Shown: positions 16,464-23,316, numbered from the stretch's first letter. The stretch: 41,932 nucleotides of DNA from an uncultured Bacteroidales bacterium (GCA_947630665.1 CANRID010000018.1:1-41932); one strand, 5' to 3'. Notes: a model not told the origin generated them from the letters alone. Numbers and translations are program-made.

Positions 16464-17597
16464 TTATAATAGTTTCTTTAATTCTTCTATATCGGGCAAT
16501 GCATTTTTTAATTTCTCTGGCATCTCGTCCGAAGTTTTGTATGTGGCAACGCCTAATGGCTTATCGTAGTCTTGGATTACATACTCCACATACTTTTTGT
16601 CTGCACTCTTACATAGTACAATGCCGATTGATGGATTTTCGTGTGGCTTACGCATTTGGTCATCCACCAAACGAAGATAGGTACATAATTGCCCCAAATA
16701 AGAGGATTTGAACGCACCTTTCTTTAATTCAATTACTACAAGAGCATTCAATTCTCGGCTAAAGAAAATCAAGTCGGGGAAATGCTCCACTCCGTACACC
16801 TCTAATTTATACTGATTGCCTACAAATGCAAAGTCTCGACCAAAGGTAAGAATGAATTTTTTAATATTGTGTATGATTTCCTGCTCGATAACCCGTTCAT
16901 CAATATCCTCTTTATCACGTTCTCCAAGTTCTTCCACATTGATAAAATCCAACAGATATTCATCTTTGAACATTCCTATTGCTTTCAATGATTGACGGGC
17001 ATCTGGTATCTTTTGTATGAAGTTATTGGCAAATTCACCTTGATGATTAAACAAATCATCTTCTATTCTTGCAGCCAATACCTCTTTACTCCACTTATTC
17101 GCAAGGGCTTGACGAATGTAGAACAGACGCTCAGCAAGAGAATTGGTCTTGCGAACTATAATCATATGATGCGTGAAGCCTAATCCTAAGAATGAAGCCA
17201 CATCAAAATCCTCTTTCTGAGGAATTTCGCAAGACATCAATAATTGAATGTCAATTTCGCTAACCGCAGTTAGCGATTTGTTATCACCTATTCCGCTAAC
17301 CGTAGTTAGCGATTTCAAATCCTCACACCAGGTTTCATAGAATTGACGCATAAATTTGATGTTGGCTGCCGAGAATCCACGAAGTCCTGGCAACTCTTTT
17401 TGTAGTTGCTGGCTAATGGTCTCGATTGCCCCTTTGCCCCAAAAGCCCTCGCGTGAGTTTCTAGAAACATAGCAACCTATACCATAGTATAAAGAAAGTT
17501 GCTCTTTATTAGCTGCTGATGCTGCACGATACTGACTACGCAATATCGCTTCCTTAATAACCCGTACCGCTTCGGCGTATGTCTGTAAATCGCTCAT
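16464..17597 (-). CDS. YhcG/DUF1016-family PD-(D/E)XK nuclease-domain protein
   Basis: Family members combine an N-terminal DUF1016 DNA-binding-like domain (about residues 10-150) with a C-terminal PD-(D/E)XK nuclease fold. The nuclease core is P274-D275 followed by E290-L-K292 (VVIELKKG). They are frequent in mobile and restriction-modification islands, but the role is not settled. Between the two parts, residues about 96-114 hold a duplicated 12-residue unit (KSLTTVSGIGDN then KSLTAVSEI), encoded by two palindrome-bearing DNA repeats. A TACCTTTG box lies 17 bases upstream of the start and a strong terminator follows, so it is a one-gene unit. Confidence 0.9.
   Translation of the reverse strand: MSDLQTYAEAVRVIKEAILRSQYRAASAANKEQLSLYYGIGCYVSRNSREGFWGKGAIETISQQLQKELPGLRGFSAANIKFMRQFYETWCEDLKSLTTVSGIGDNKSLTAVSEIDIQLLMSCEIPQKEDFDVASFLGLGFTHHMIIVRKTNSLAERLFYIRQALANKWSKEVLAARIEDDLFNHQGEFANNFIQKIPDARQSLKAIGMFKDEYLLDFINVEELGERDKEDIDERVIEQEIIHNIKKFILTFGRDFAFVGNQYKLEVYGVEHFPDLIFFSRELNALVVIELKKGAFKSSYLGQLCTYLRLVDDQMRKPHENPSIGIVLCKSADKKYVEYVIQDYDKPLGVATYKTSDEMPEKLKNALPDIEELKKLL
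17258..17311. repeat. Two in-frame palindromic repeats inside the DUF1016 gene
   Basis: CGCTAAC-cgca-GTTAGCG (17258-17275) and CGCTAAC-cgta-GTTAGCG (17294-17311) are 18-base hairpin units with 7-base arms. They are 36 bases apart, exactly 12 codons, and differ only by a transition in the loop. The reading frame is kept through both. Confidence 0.85.
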
Positions 17598-17613
17598 ATT
17601 AACTTATTTTCTG

Positions 17614-17621
17614 CAAAGGTA
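17614..17621 (-). promoter_or_regulatory. -7 promoter box of the DUF1016 gene (TACCTTTG)
   Basis: The minus strand reads TACCTTTG, matching TAnnTTTG, 17 bases upstream of the start codon at 17597. Confidence 0.55.
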
Positions 17622-17696
17622 AGGAAATAATGCCAATCTAATGCAAATATCATCGAGTCATTTACCCTTAAATTGAAGATTCACAATAGAAGTGCA

Positions 17697-17724
17697 ATTC
17701 TCCGTCGGCATGCCGACGGAGAAT
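17697..17724. repeat. Perfect 28-bp palindrome abutting the IS30 left end
   Basis: ATTCTCCGTCGGCA is followed directly by its exact reverse complement, with no spacer. The last base coincides with the first base of the IS left inverted repeat. There is no T-run on either side, so it is not a standard terminator. It may be the insertion target or a cruciform-forming site. Confidence 0.85.
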
Positions 17725-18762
17725 AGAGTCAACAGGCAATACAAAAAAAGGGGACCGAAGTCCCCAGGAACAATTACTTTTGTATTGCAATGTATAAACA
17801 ACTGTCCCGCGAGCAAAGATACGCAATCTATCTGGGAATCCAAGAAGGCAAAAGCCAGAAAGCCATTGCTCGGCAAAACAACATCCATCCCTCCACCGTC
17901 AGTCACGAGGTGAGGCGCAACAGCACCAAGCGCGGCGAGTATCAATGGCAACACGCGCAGAAGTTATCTGATGAGCGTCGTGAACGTCTTCCCGGCAACC
18001 ATGCCGTCCGTCCCGATGTGATGCAGGAAGCCTTACGGCTTCTGGTAAGCGAGGATTGGTCACCCAAACAGATATCCGGGTGGCTGTCGCACAAAGGCAT
18101 GACCGTCTCCCATGAAACGATTTACCGCCGCATCCGGGCGGATGTGAGCGGAGAACTGGTATCCCACTGCCGTCACAGGATGAAATACAGGCATCATGTA
18201 AAGCGCCCCCGCACAACCAAGGTGCGCAACATACCGCAACGCATCAGCATCCATGAGCGTCCGGAAGAAGCTGACGGGAAAAGGTTCGGGGACTGGGAGA
18301 TGGACTTGATTGTTGGCAAGGGGCAAAAGGGCGCCATACTTACTTTATGCGAGCGGAGCGTAAACTACATGATGATGGGGAGGCTGCCGCAAGGAAAGAA
18401 GCCGGAGGCGGTTGCAGAGGCTGTGATAAGGATGCTGATACCGTTTAAAGAACACGTCCTCACGATAACCACTGACAACGGTGGGGAATTCCGCTGCCAT
18501 AGAAAGATTGCAGAAAGGCTCGCCACCACTGTCTACTTTGCCGATTCATACGCTTCCGGGCAGAAAGGTGCCATTGAGAATACAAACAAACTTATCAGAC
18601 AATATATCCCAAAAGGAACTGATTTCAGGCTGCTTACGGATGAATTCATCAGAAATGTACAAAAGATTAATAGAAGACCAAGGGAAAAATTGAATTTTTA
18701 TCATACCAAAGGAGTGTTTTTTCAAACTTTTAGTATAAAATTGCACTGGCTTGTTGACTCTA
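17724..18762 (+). mobile_element. IS30-family insertion sequence
   Basis: The ends are TAGAGTCAACAGGCAAT (17724-17740) and, on the other strand, TAGAGTCAACAAGC (ending at 18762): 11 identical terminal bases followed by degenerate matches. They enclose one IS30-type transposase gene, and about 1,039 bp is a normal size for the family. The bases outside the two ends do not match, so no target duplication is seen. This suggests that DNA next to one end was deleted or rearranged. The end positions are inferred from the repeats. Confidence 0.8.
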
Positions 18763-19187
18763 CATATGGAGAATATAAAATCCACGTTTCGCAATTTATA
18801 TGTAAATTTGTAGTATGCCGGATCGAAAAGGAGTTCGTAAAAGGACCGTCAAAGTTCGCAAAAGTGTTCCTAAAAGAAGTTAGCGGAACAGAAAAAGAGT
18901 TCGTAAAAGAAAATGGGGAGGTGTTCGTAAAAGAGTTCGTAAAAGGACCGTCAAAGTTCGCAAAAGAGTTCGTAAAAGCGAGTCGTCAGATTTATAAGCT
19001 GATTTCTCAAAATCCTCAAATTAATGCAGTACAAATGGCTGAGAGTATGAGATTATCTGCACGTCAAGTTCAAAAGTACCTCAAACGACTTCAAGAATCA
19101 GGAAAAATTATCCGTGTTGGAGGACGTAAAATGGGAGAATGGAAGATTATCGATGAAGATTACGAAGGTTTCTTTGACAGAATCTGA
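17790..19187 (+). CDS. IS30-family transposase, reading through into a winged-helix protein remnant
   Basis: Residues 1-324 are an IS30 transposase. There is an N-terminal helix-turn-helix (SQKAIARQNNIHPSTVS) and a DDE core of Asp172 (WEMDLIVG), Asp229 (TTDNGGEF) and Glu263 (GAIENTNK), with the 33-residue spacing typical of the family. No stop occurs before the right end of the element (VDS, residue 324). The frame continues through the flanking DNA for another 141 residues, giving a 465-aa predicted chimera. The tail has EFVK repeats and a winged-helix domain from another gene. Whether the fusion is made or active is unknown; the catalytic part looks intact. Confidence 0.85.
   Translation: MYKQLSREQRYAIYLGIQEGKSQKAIARQNNIHPSTVSHEVRRNSTKRGEYQWQHAQKLSDERRERLPGNHAVRPDVMQEALRLLVSEDWSPKQISGWLSHKGMTVSHETIYRRIRADVSGELVSHCRHRMKYRHHVKRPRTTKVRNIPQRISIHERPEEADGKRFGDWEMDLIVGKGQKGAILTLCERSVNYMMMGRLPQGKKPEAVAEAVIRMLIPFKEHVLTITTDNGGEFRCHRKIAERLATTVYFADSYASGQKGAIENTNKLIRQYIPKGTDFRLLTDEFIRNVQKINRRPREKLNFYHTKGVFFQTFSIKLHWLVDSTYGEYKIHVSQFICKFVVCRIEKEFVKGPSKFAKVFLKEVSGTEKEFVKENGEVFVKEFVKGPSKFAKEFVKASRQIYKLISQNPQINAVQMAESMRLSARQVQKYLKRLQESGKIIRVGGRKMGEWKIIDEDYEGFFDRI
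18803..18810 (+). promoter_or_regulatory. Possible -7 box (TAAATTTG) upstream of the remnant
   Basis: TAAATTTG matches TAnnTTTG. The ATG at 18815 belongs to a different frame and stops after 22 codons. The box could still transcribe through to vsr at 19204. Confidence 0.3.
18831..18966 (+). repeat. 34-bp direct repeat with dispersed GAGTTCGTAAAAG units
   Basis: A 34-base unit beginning GAGTTCGTAAAAGG and ending GTTCGCAAAAG occurs at 18831-18864 and again, identical, at 18933-18966. The copies are 102 bases (34 codons) apart, so the frame is kept. Shorter GTTCGTAAAAG copies lie between and after them. They encode the EFVK/KFAK linker. The copy number could change by slippage or recombination. 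Confidence 0.85.
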
Positions 19188-19203
19188 TGACAACTGAAAA
19201 GGT

Positions 19204-19719
19204 ATGGATAAGCTCACAAAAGAACAGAGACACCGTTGTATGTCAGCAATTAAAGGGCGGAATACGAAGCCTGAGTTGCTGGTTCGGAAGTTTTTGTTCA
19301 GCCGTGGATTCCGGTACAGACTGAATCATCCGCGTCTTCCTGGGCATCCGGATCTTGTGCTTCGGAAGTATCGGACGGTCATTTTTGTAAACGGTTGTTT
19401 CTGGCACGGACATGAAGGGTGCAAGTATTACGTCCTTCCAAAGACCAATGTGGAGTTCTGGCAAAGTAAGGTAGAACGTAACAGACTCAGAGATAAGAAA
19501 GAACAGAGGGAACTCGCATCAATGGGCTGGCACTGCATTACGGTTTGGGAATGCCAGTTGAAACCTAAAGTTCGTCAGCAGACCTTGGAAGCATTAGTTT
19601 ATACACTTTGTCATATCTTTATAGAAGATAGAAGAGTAAGATCTTATGAGACAACTGAAGAAGAATATAGTATGGTGGCAGAGCCTGTTGAAAATTATGA
19701 AAGCAGAGGAATTGATTAG
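19204..19719 (+). CDS. vsr: Very short patch repair endonuclease
   Basis: Vsr nicks beside T:G mismatches made when 5-methylcytosine deaminates and starts their repair. The family core is clear: an N-terminal TKEQRHRCMSAIKGRNTKPE, then LPGHPDLVL with the metal-binding Asp, VIFVNGCFWHGHEGC, and VWECQLK. Length is 171 aa, with an extra C-terminal tail of about 25 residues. It starts 16 bases after the winged-helix remnant stop. A cytosine methyltransferase normally accompanies vsr; none is present here, so it is an orphan. The tail could have been altered by local rearrangement. Confidence 0.95.
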   Translation: MDKLTKEQRHRCMSAIKGRNTKPELLVRKFLFSRGFRYRLNHPRLPGHPDLVLRKYRTVIFVNGCFWHGHEGCKYYVLPKTNVEFWQSKVERNRLRDKKEQRELASMGWHCITVWECQLKPKVRQQTLEALVYTLCHIFIEDRRVRSYETTEEEYSMVAEPVENYESRGID

Positions 19720-19756
19720 AACAGATGGACGAAATTGGTTTATATTATAGTCAATC

Positions 19757-19771
19757 CGTCGAATTTCGACG
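19757..19771. promoter_or_regulatory. 15-bp palindrome, possible operator of the XRE controller
   Basis: CGTCGAA-T-TTCGACG is a perfect palindrome around one central base. It lies 42 bases upstream of the broken XRE gene start and just after vsr. Controller proteins of restriction-modification loci typically bind such sites, but the link is inferred from position. Confidence 0.4.
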
Positions 19772-19812
19772 AAACACATACTGAACTCAATGAATTCAAA
19801 AGAATAAAGACC

Positions 19813-20026
19813 ATGTTATTAGGAGACAAAATAAAAGAGCTAAGAGATGAACATGGTGTGCTGCAAAGACAATTGGCTGCTTTGTTCGAAATAGACACTC
19901 CGATGTTTAGCAAAATAGAATGAGCTTCTTACTTTATGGTTAGCAGATAAAGTATTGAATGTTGTAGAAGGCGAAGATGAATTAAATAGGAATGCTATTG
20001 AAATTGCGCAAAAAATAATAGGCTAA
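19813..20026 (+). pseudogene. Broken XRE-family HTH controller gene (internal deletion and frameshift)
   Basis: The first part (19813-19923) encodes MLLGDKIKELRDEHGVLQR and continues to DTPMFSKIE, a helix-turn-helix typical of regulators beside Bacteroidetes cytosine methyltransferases. It then hits TGA. The family C-terminus follows at once in the +1 frame: from 19922 the bases encode ELLTLWLADKVLNVVEG and end with a stop at 20024-20026. Roughly 20 residues that usually lie between SKIE and ELLTLW are missing, so a deletion joined the two ends out of frame. The gene is almost certainly non-functional. Confidence 0.75.
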
Positions 20027-20114
20027 TCCTTACGAATATCGGAAACTTTATGGTATTATTACCACATGCTTCCCTATATTAATATTTGATAATCAGATTT
20101 ATATTTTACAATAC

Positions 20115-20139
20115 TCGGTTCAAGTGTGAAACGAACCGA
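20115..20139. repeat. 7-bp inverted repeat before the membrane-protein gene
   Basis: TCGGTTC (20115-20121) and GAACCGA (20133-20139) are separated by 11 bases and lie six bases before the ATG at 20146. They could form a leader hairpin or an operator. Confidence 0.35.
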
Positions 20140-20145
20140 TACAAA

Positions 20146-21003
20146 ATGACAAACCGGATGAAACTTATGCTTAAAAAAACATTGTTCTGGATACTGGCGG
20201 TAATCATTACCTTGGGAGCCAGCGTATATCAGCGGATGACAGGCCCGACCCATCCCAAAATCCTGAAAACCGAAATCGATGGTGTCGGATATTCATTCAA
20301 ATTTCCACGCAGTGGCGGCGAGACCGATTGCCCGGTGGTGCTGGAAAATGTGCCGTCTGACATGGAAGCTTCTTTATTCTGGAAAAAGTATCCTTCGGAA
20401 GAGGATTATACGGAATCCGGAATGGTCCGCAGCGGCCGGAATCTGACGGCTTTGCTTCCGATGCAGCCTCCCGCCGGAAAACTCGAATATTATTTGGTCA
20501 TAACGCAAAACATGGAAGGAGCGGACACGGTTTCCCGCACGACCCGGATTTATTTTAAGGACGATCCGCTGGTGATCCGCTTTAAAGGGGAAGTCCCGGC
20601 ATGGTTGCTGATCCCGCATATTCTGTTCATGTTCGTCTCCATGCTGTTTGCTGCGTATGCGTTTCTTTGCGCCACCGCGAATATGCAACAGTATAAAAGA
20701 TATATTGTCTGGGCTTTCTGGATCCTGTTGATCGGCGGATTCATCTTAGGACCGTTGGTACAACGCTATGCCTTTGGGGTATATTGGAGCGGATTCCCTT
20801 TGGGAGGCGATCTGACCGATAATAAGACGCTGTTTGCCATGTTGGCATTGCTGTGTGCCGTAGTTACCCGGAAATTCTCATGGAACCGCGCGGTAAGCAT
20901 TGCTGCCGTACTGGTAATGTTCGTAGTGTTTTCCATCCCTCACAGTCTGAGGGGATCCCAGTTGGATCATACGACGGGTGAGGTGATTACGGCGGACAAA
21001 TGA
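20146..21003 (+). CDS. Conserved membrane protein of unknown function
   Basis: I do not recognise a named family. An N-terminal hydrophobic segment (about residues 11-28, TLFWILAVIITLGASVY) is followed by about 130 residues of soluble, probably periplasmic, beta-rich sequence. Four to five membrane segments fill the C-terminal half, separated by short polar loops (for example ATANMQQYKRY). Starts at 20146, 20158 and 20167 are all in frame; the first is used here. It converges on the LuxR-type gene with a 7-base gap. Base composition returns to that of the core genes here, marking the right edge of the island. Confidence 0.7.
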   Translation: MTNRMKLMLKKTLFWILAVIITLGASVYQRMTGPTHPKILKTEIDGVGYSFKFPRSGGETDCPVVLENVPSDMEASLFWKKYPSEEDYTESGMVRSGRNLTALLPMQPPAGKLEYYLVITQNMEGADTVSRTTRIYFKDDPLVIRFKGEVPAWLLIPHILFMFVSMLFAAYAFLCATANMQQYKRYIVWAFWILLIGGFILGPLVQRYAFGVYWSGFPLGGDLTDNKTLFAMLALLCAVVTRKFSWNRAVSIAAVLVMFVVFSIPHSLRGSQLDHTTGEVITADK

Positions 21004-21010
21004 TTCCGCG

Positions 21011-21913
21011 TTACATGGCTTTTACGAGACCATTCATGATGGCGTAGAAAGTGAGGCCGGATACGGTTTTGATCCCTAATTTGGAAGTGATGTTCTTCCG
21101 ATGCGTGAGAACGGTCTGGAAGCTGATGTGAAGGCGGTCCGCGATTTCCTTATTCAGTTTTCCCTCCACGATCAGTTTGAGTACTTCCAATTCGCGCGGA
21201 GTCAGTTTTTTTGTCTCCCTGGATTCCGCCTGTCTGCGGGAAACGGCTTTCCTGCCGGTCATCTCGGCCTCCAGTACCGGATGGAAAATCCTTCGCCGGA
21301 TCCGGTTATGCCGTCGCAGGTCGTTCTCCATGGAATTAACCGCAAAAACAGTGGCATAGCATAAATTCTCATTGTAATTTCCCGACAGGAACCGGATCAT
21401 GATATGCTGCATCTCGGCCAGAATCTGTTCCGCCTGGTCGCCGGGGCGGGAAGGGTCTTCTATCTGGACCCGGAGCGATTCCTTAAAGTCCTCTAATAAT
21501 TTGCTCAACAGGGTAAGAGGATTTTCCGTGCCGTCTGTTTCTTCAGTTTTTTCTTTTTCCCCGTGCTGCCCCCCGGCCGTTACCGGAAGCATACTCATCC
21601 TGATAAAGGCGTTGAGGTGCTTTTCTATGTTGGGCAGCTGCAAATGAAGATAGTAGTCATCGGTTTTGGTCAGATATTCCGATACCTGCTCCGCGGTCAG
21701 GCTCTGTAATTCCACCTCCGGAAAATAATCTTCATTCAGGTAAGTATTCAGCACCAGGACGAAAAAATCTGCATCGATATCGTGTTCGCGGGCGATTTCC
21801 AGAATGGTTTTGTCTCCCAATCCCAACCGGATGCCGAACCGGCTGATTATCGGGATGATCGTAGGATTCCGATAAATAATATCGCTCAATATCATCGATT
21901 TGTATATCTGCAT
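21011..21913 (-). CDS. LuxR-type regulator with degenerate ScdA_N/hemerythrin-like (RIC) sensor region
   Basis: The C-terminus (about residues 236-296: LTPRELEVLKLIVEGKLNKE then HISFQTVLTHRKN) is a LuxR/GerE DNA-binding domain. The N-terminus (about 8-55, IIYRNPTIIPIISRFGIRLG) resembles the ScdA_N domain of iron-centre repair proteins. The middle matches their hemerythrin fold in outline (YYLHLQLPNIEKH near 88-99; RRHNRIRRRIFHPVLE near 200-215). Most diiron ligands are altered: His202 aligns with a ligand, but the paired Glu is Arg, the ScdA_N Cys pair is absent, and the mid-domain His ligands are missing. It starts 35 bases after the deoxynucleoside kinase gene and is probably co-transcribed. 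The sensor reading is inference. Confidence 0.75.
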   Translation of the reverse strand: MQIYKSMILSDIIYRNPTIIPIISRFGIRLGLGDKTILEIAREHDIDADFFVLVLNTYLNEDYFPEVELQSLTAEQVSEYLTKTDDYYLHLQLPNIEKHLNAFIRMSMLPVTAGGQHGEKEKTEETDGTENPLTLLSKLLEDFKESLRVQIEDPSRPGDQAEQILAEMQHIMIRFLSGNYNENLCYATVFAVNSMENDLRRHNRIRRRIFHPVLEAEMTGRKAVSRRQAESRETKKLTPRELEVLKLIVEGKLNKEIADRLHISFQTVLTHRKNITSKLGIKTVSGLTFYAIMNGLVKAM

Positions 21914-21948
21914 GTCGGGCAGGTCTTTACAGATGGCGTTTAATGAAG

Positions 21949-22563
21949 CTAAAAAAGACCGTTCAGGACCGCATCTATTCTGTCTATGACGGTGCTCAGG
22001 TCCCGGGGATTGTCTTCGAATTTCAACTCATCCACGTCGAGGATCAGCTTTTTCCCGTCCCGATAGCTCTCGATCCACTGCTCGTAACGTTCATTCAATC
22101 CCTGCAGGTAATCCAGCCGGATGGAGGATTCATATTCCCTTCCCCGTTTCTGGATCTGGCTGACCAAGTTGGAAATGGACGACCGGAGATAGACCAGCAA
22201 ATCCGGCGGTTTGACCAGCGAAAGCATCAGGTTGAAAAGCGAGGTGTAATTTTCGAAATCCCGGGTACTCATCAACCCCATGGCATGCAGATTGGGGGCG
22301 AATATCCGGGCATCTTCATAAATGGTGCGGTCCTGGATTACATTCAGATTCGATTGGGCTATCTCCACGATTCCCTGGAAACGCCTGTTTAAAAAATAAA
22401 TCTGCAGATTGAAAGACCATCTCTGCATGTCGTTGTAGAAATCGGACAGATAGGGATTCACATCCACGTCCTCGTATTTGGGGGTCCATCCGTAATTCTT
22501 TGACAACAAACGGGTAAGGGTGGTTTTTCCGCTTCCTATATTTCCGGCGATCGCTATGTGCAT
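21949..22563 (-). CDS. Deoxynucleoside kinase
   Basis: The enzyme phosphorylates deoxynucleosides for nucleotide salvage. The P-loop is GNIGSGKTTL at residues 7-16, the family DRT motif is in IQDRTIYED, and the lid-type segment is RGREYESSIRLDYL. Length (204 aa) fits bacterial dAK/dGK-type enzymes; which base is preferred cannot be told from sequence. A TAAATTTG box lies 24 bases upstream. The LuxR-type regulator follows closely. Confidence 0.92.
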   Translation of the reverse strand: MHIAIAGNIGSGKTTLTRLLSKNYGWTPKYEDVDVNPYLSDFYNDMQRWSFNLQIYFLNRRFQGIVEIAQSNLNVIQDRTIYEDARIFAPNLHAMGLMSTRDFENYTSLFNLMLSLVKPPDLLVYLRSSISNLVSQIQKRGREYESSIRLDYLQGLNERYEQWIESYRDGKKLILDVDELKFEDNPRDLSTVIDRIDAVLNGLF

Positions 22564-22586
22564 GATTTGAATTGTTTATAAGCATA

Positions 22587-22594
22587 CAAATTTA
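22587..22594 (-). promoter_or_regulatory. -7 promoter box of the deoxynucleoside kinase gene (TAAATTTG)
   Basis: The minus strand reads TAAATTTG, matching TAnnTTTG, 24 bases upstream of the start at 22563. Confidence 0.5.
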
Positions 22595-22659
22595 GGTAAA
22601 TAACGGGAATCGGTCTGCATTTTTCTTGGAATTATGCCTGAAAATTGAAGGTTGTTTCG

Positions 22660-22667
22660 TATTTTTG
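22660..22667 (+). promoter_or_regulatory. -7 promoter box touching the pcm start (TATTTTTG)
   Basis: TATTTTTG matches TAnnTTTG but ends only four bases before the ATG at 22672. If used, transcription would begin at or next to the start codon. Confidence 0.35.
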
Positions 22668-22671
22668 TAAG

Positions 22672-23316
22672 ATGTTAGATTCATTGCAACACAGAGGAAG
22701 AAGGGGACGGCTCGTCAAGGAATTATCCGGGAAATATCCTTACAGCGAAGAAGTTCTGAAAGCTATCGGGACAGTGCCACGTCATATTTTCGTGGACGCG
22801 GGATTAGATCACATGGCCTATCAGGACCTGCCGCTTCCCATAGCGGCGCGGCAGACTATCTCGCAGCCTTCTACCGTAGCGCTGCAGACCCATTTGCTGG
22901 GAATAAAGAAATGGGACAAAGTGCTGGAAGTAGGGACGGGATGCGGATATCAGACGGCGGTGCTGGCCATGATGGGCGCCCGGGTCTATAGCATAGAAAG
23001 ACAAAAGGAATTATATCTGGCCGCCCAGAAAAATCTGGCGCGGATGGAATGCCTGGCTCCGCTGCTGTTTTTGGGAGACGGCTATGCGGGACTGCCCGGA
23101 TTCGCTCCTTTCCGGGGGATAGTGGTTACCTGCGGAGCGCCCGAAATTCCCCGGCAATTGCTTTTACAACTGGAGATCGGTGGAAAAATGGTTGTACCGG
23201 TAGGGAACGGAAAGCAGGAGATGTTTGTTATAACCCGGAAAAGCGAGTGGGAATTCGACAGCGTTTCTCACGGGGAATGCAGTTTCGTTCCCATGCTCGA
23301 GGGAGTAAACAAATAA
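22672..23316 (+). CDS. pcm: Protein-L-isoaspartate O-methyltransferase
   Basis: Pcm methylates isoaspartyl residues in aged proteins using S-adenosylmethionine so that they can be repaired. The SAM-binding motif is VLEVGTGCGYQTAVLA, preceded by the family segment RQTISQPSTVALQT, and PRHIFVD lies near the N-terminus. I start at the ATG at 22672 (214 aa) rather than the TTG 27 bases earlier. The start lies almost on top of a TATTTTTG box, suggesting a leaderless message. It is first in a plus-strand series with an MBL hydrolase. Confidence 0.94.
   Translation: MLDSLQHRGRRGRLVKELSGKYPYSEEVLKAIGTVPRHIFVDAGLDHMAYQDLPLPIAARQTISQPSTVALQTHLLGIKKWDKVLEVGTGCGYQTAVLAMMGARVYSIERQKELYLAAQKNLARMECLAPLLFLGDGYAGLPGFAPFRGIVVTCGAPEIPRQLLLQLEIGGKMVVPVGNGKQEMFVITRKSEWEFDSVSHGECSFVPMLEGVNK

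Larger units (their letters stand above)
18763..19187 (+). pseudogene. C-terminal remnant of a transcriptional-regulator-like ATP-binding protein (linker plus winged helix)
   Basis: The translated tail has repeats of KEFVK and GPSKFAK, then a winged-helix domain, LISQNPQINAVQMAESMRL and SARQVQKYLKRL, ending GGRKMGEWKII. This matches the C-terminal end of the Bacteroidetes AlbA_2-domain (COG2865-type) family, which carries repeat linkers before a terminal winged helix. The N-terminal ATP-binding part is missing. It was probably lost when the adjacent IS moved in or rearranged. A TAAATTTG box at 18803-18810 could drive the remnant separately, but no good in-frame ATG follows. The family assignment is from memory of the pattern. 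Confidence 0.6.

Noticed and set aside
17697-17724. 28-bp palindrome as a rho-independent terminator
   Set aside because: There is no loop and no T-run on either side, and the nearest gene end is not adjacent.
18831-18979. Regular repeats that might suggest a CRISPR array
   Set aside because: The repeats are in frame, encode a protein linker, lack unique spacers of constant length, and have no cas genes nearby.
19646-19750. Short frame overlapping the vsr end, with MKAEELIRTDGRNWFIL slightly like the start of HicA toxins
   Set aside because: Only about 17 residues resemble the family, key downstream motifs are missing, and it overlaps vsr; too weak to call a gene or remnant.
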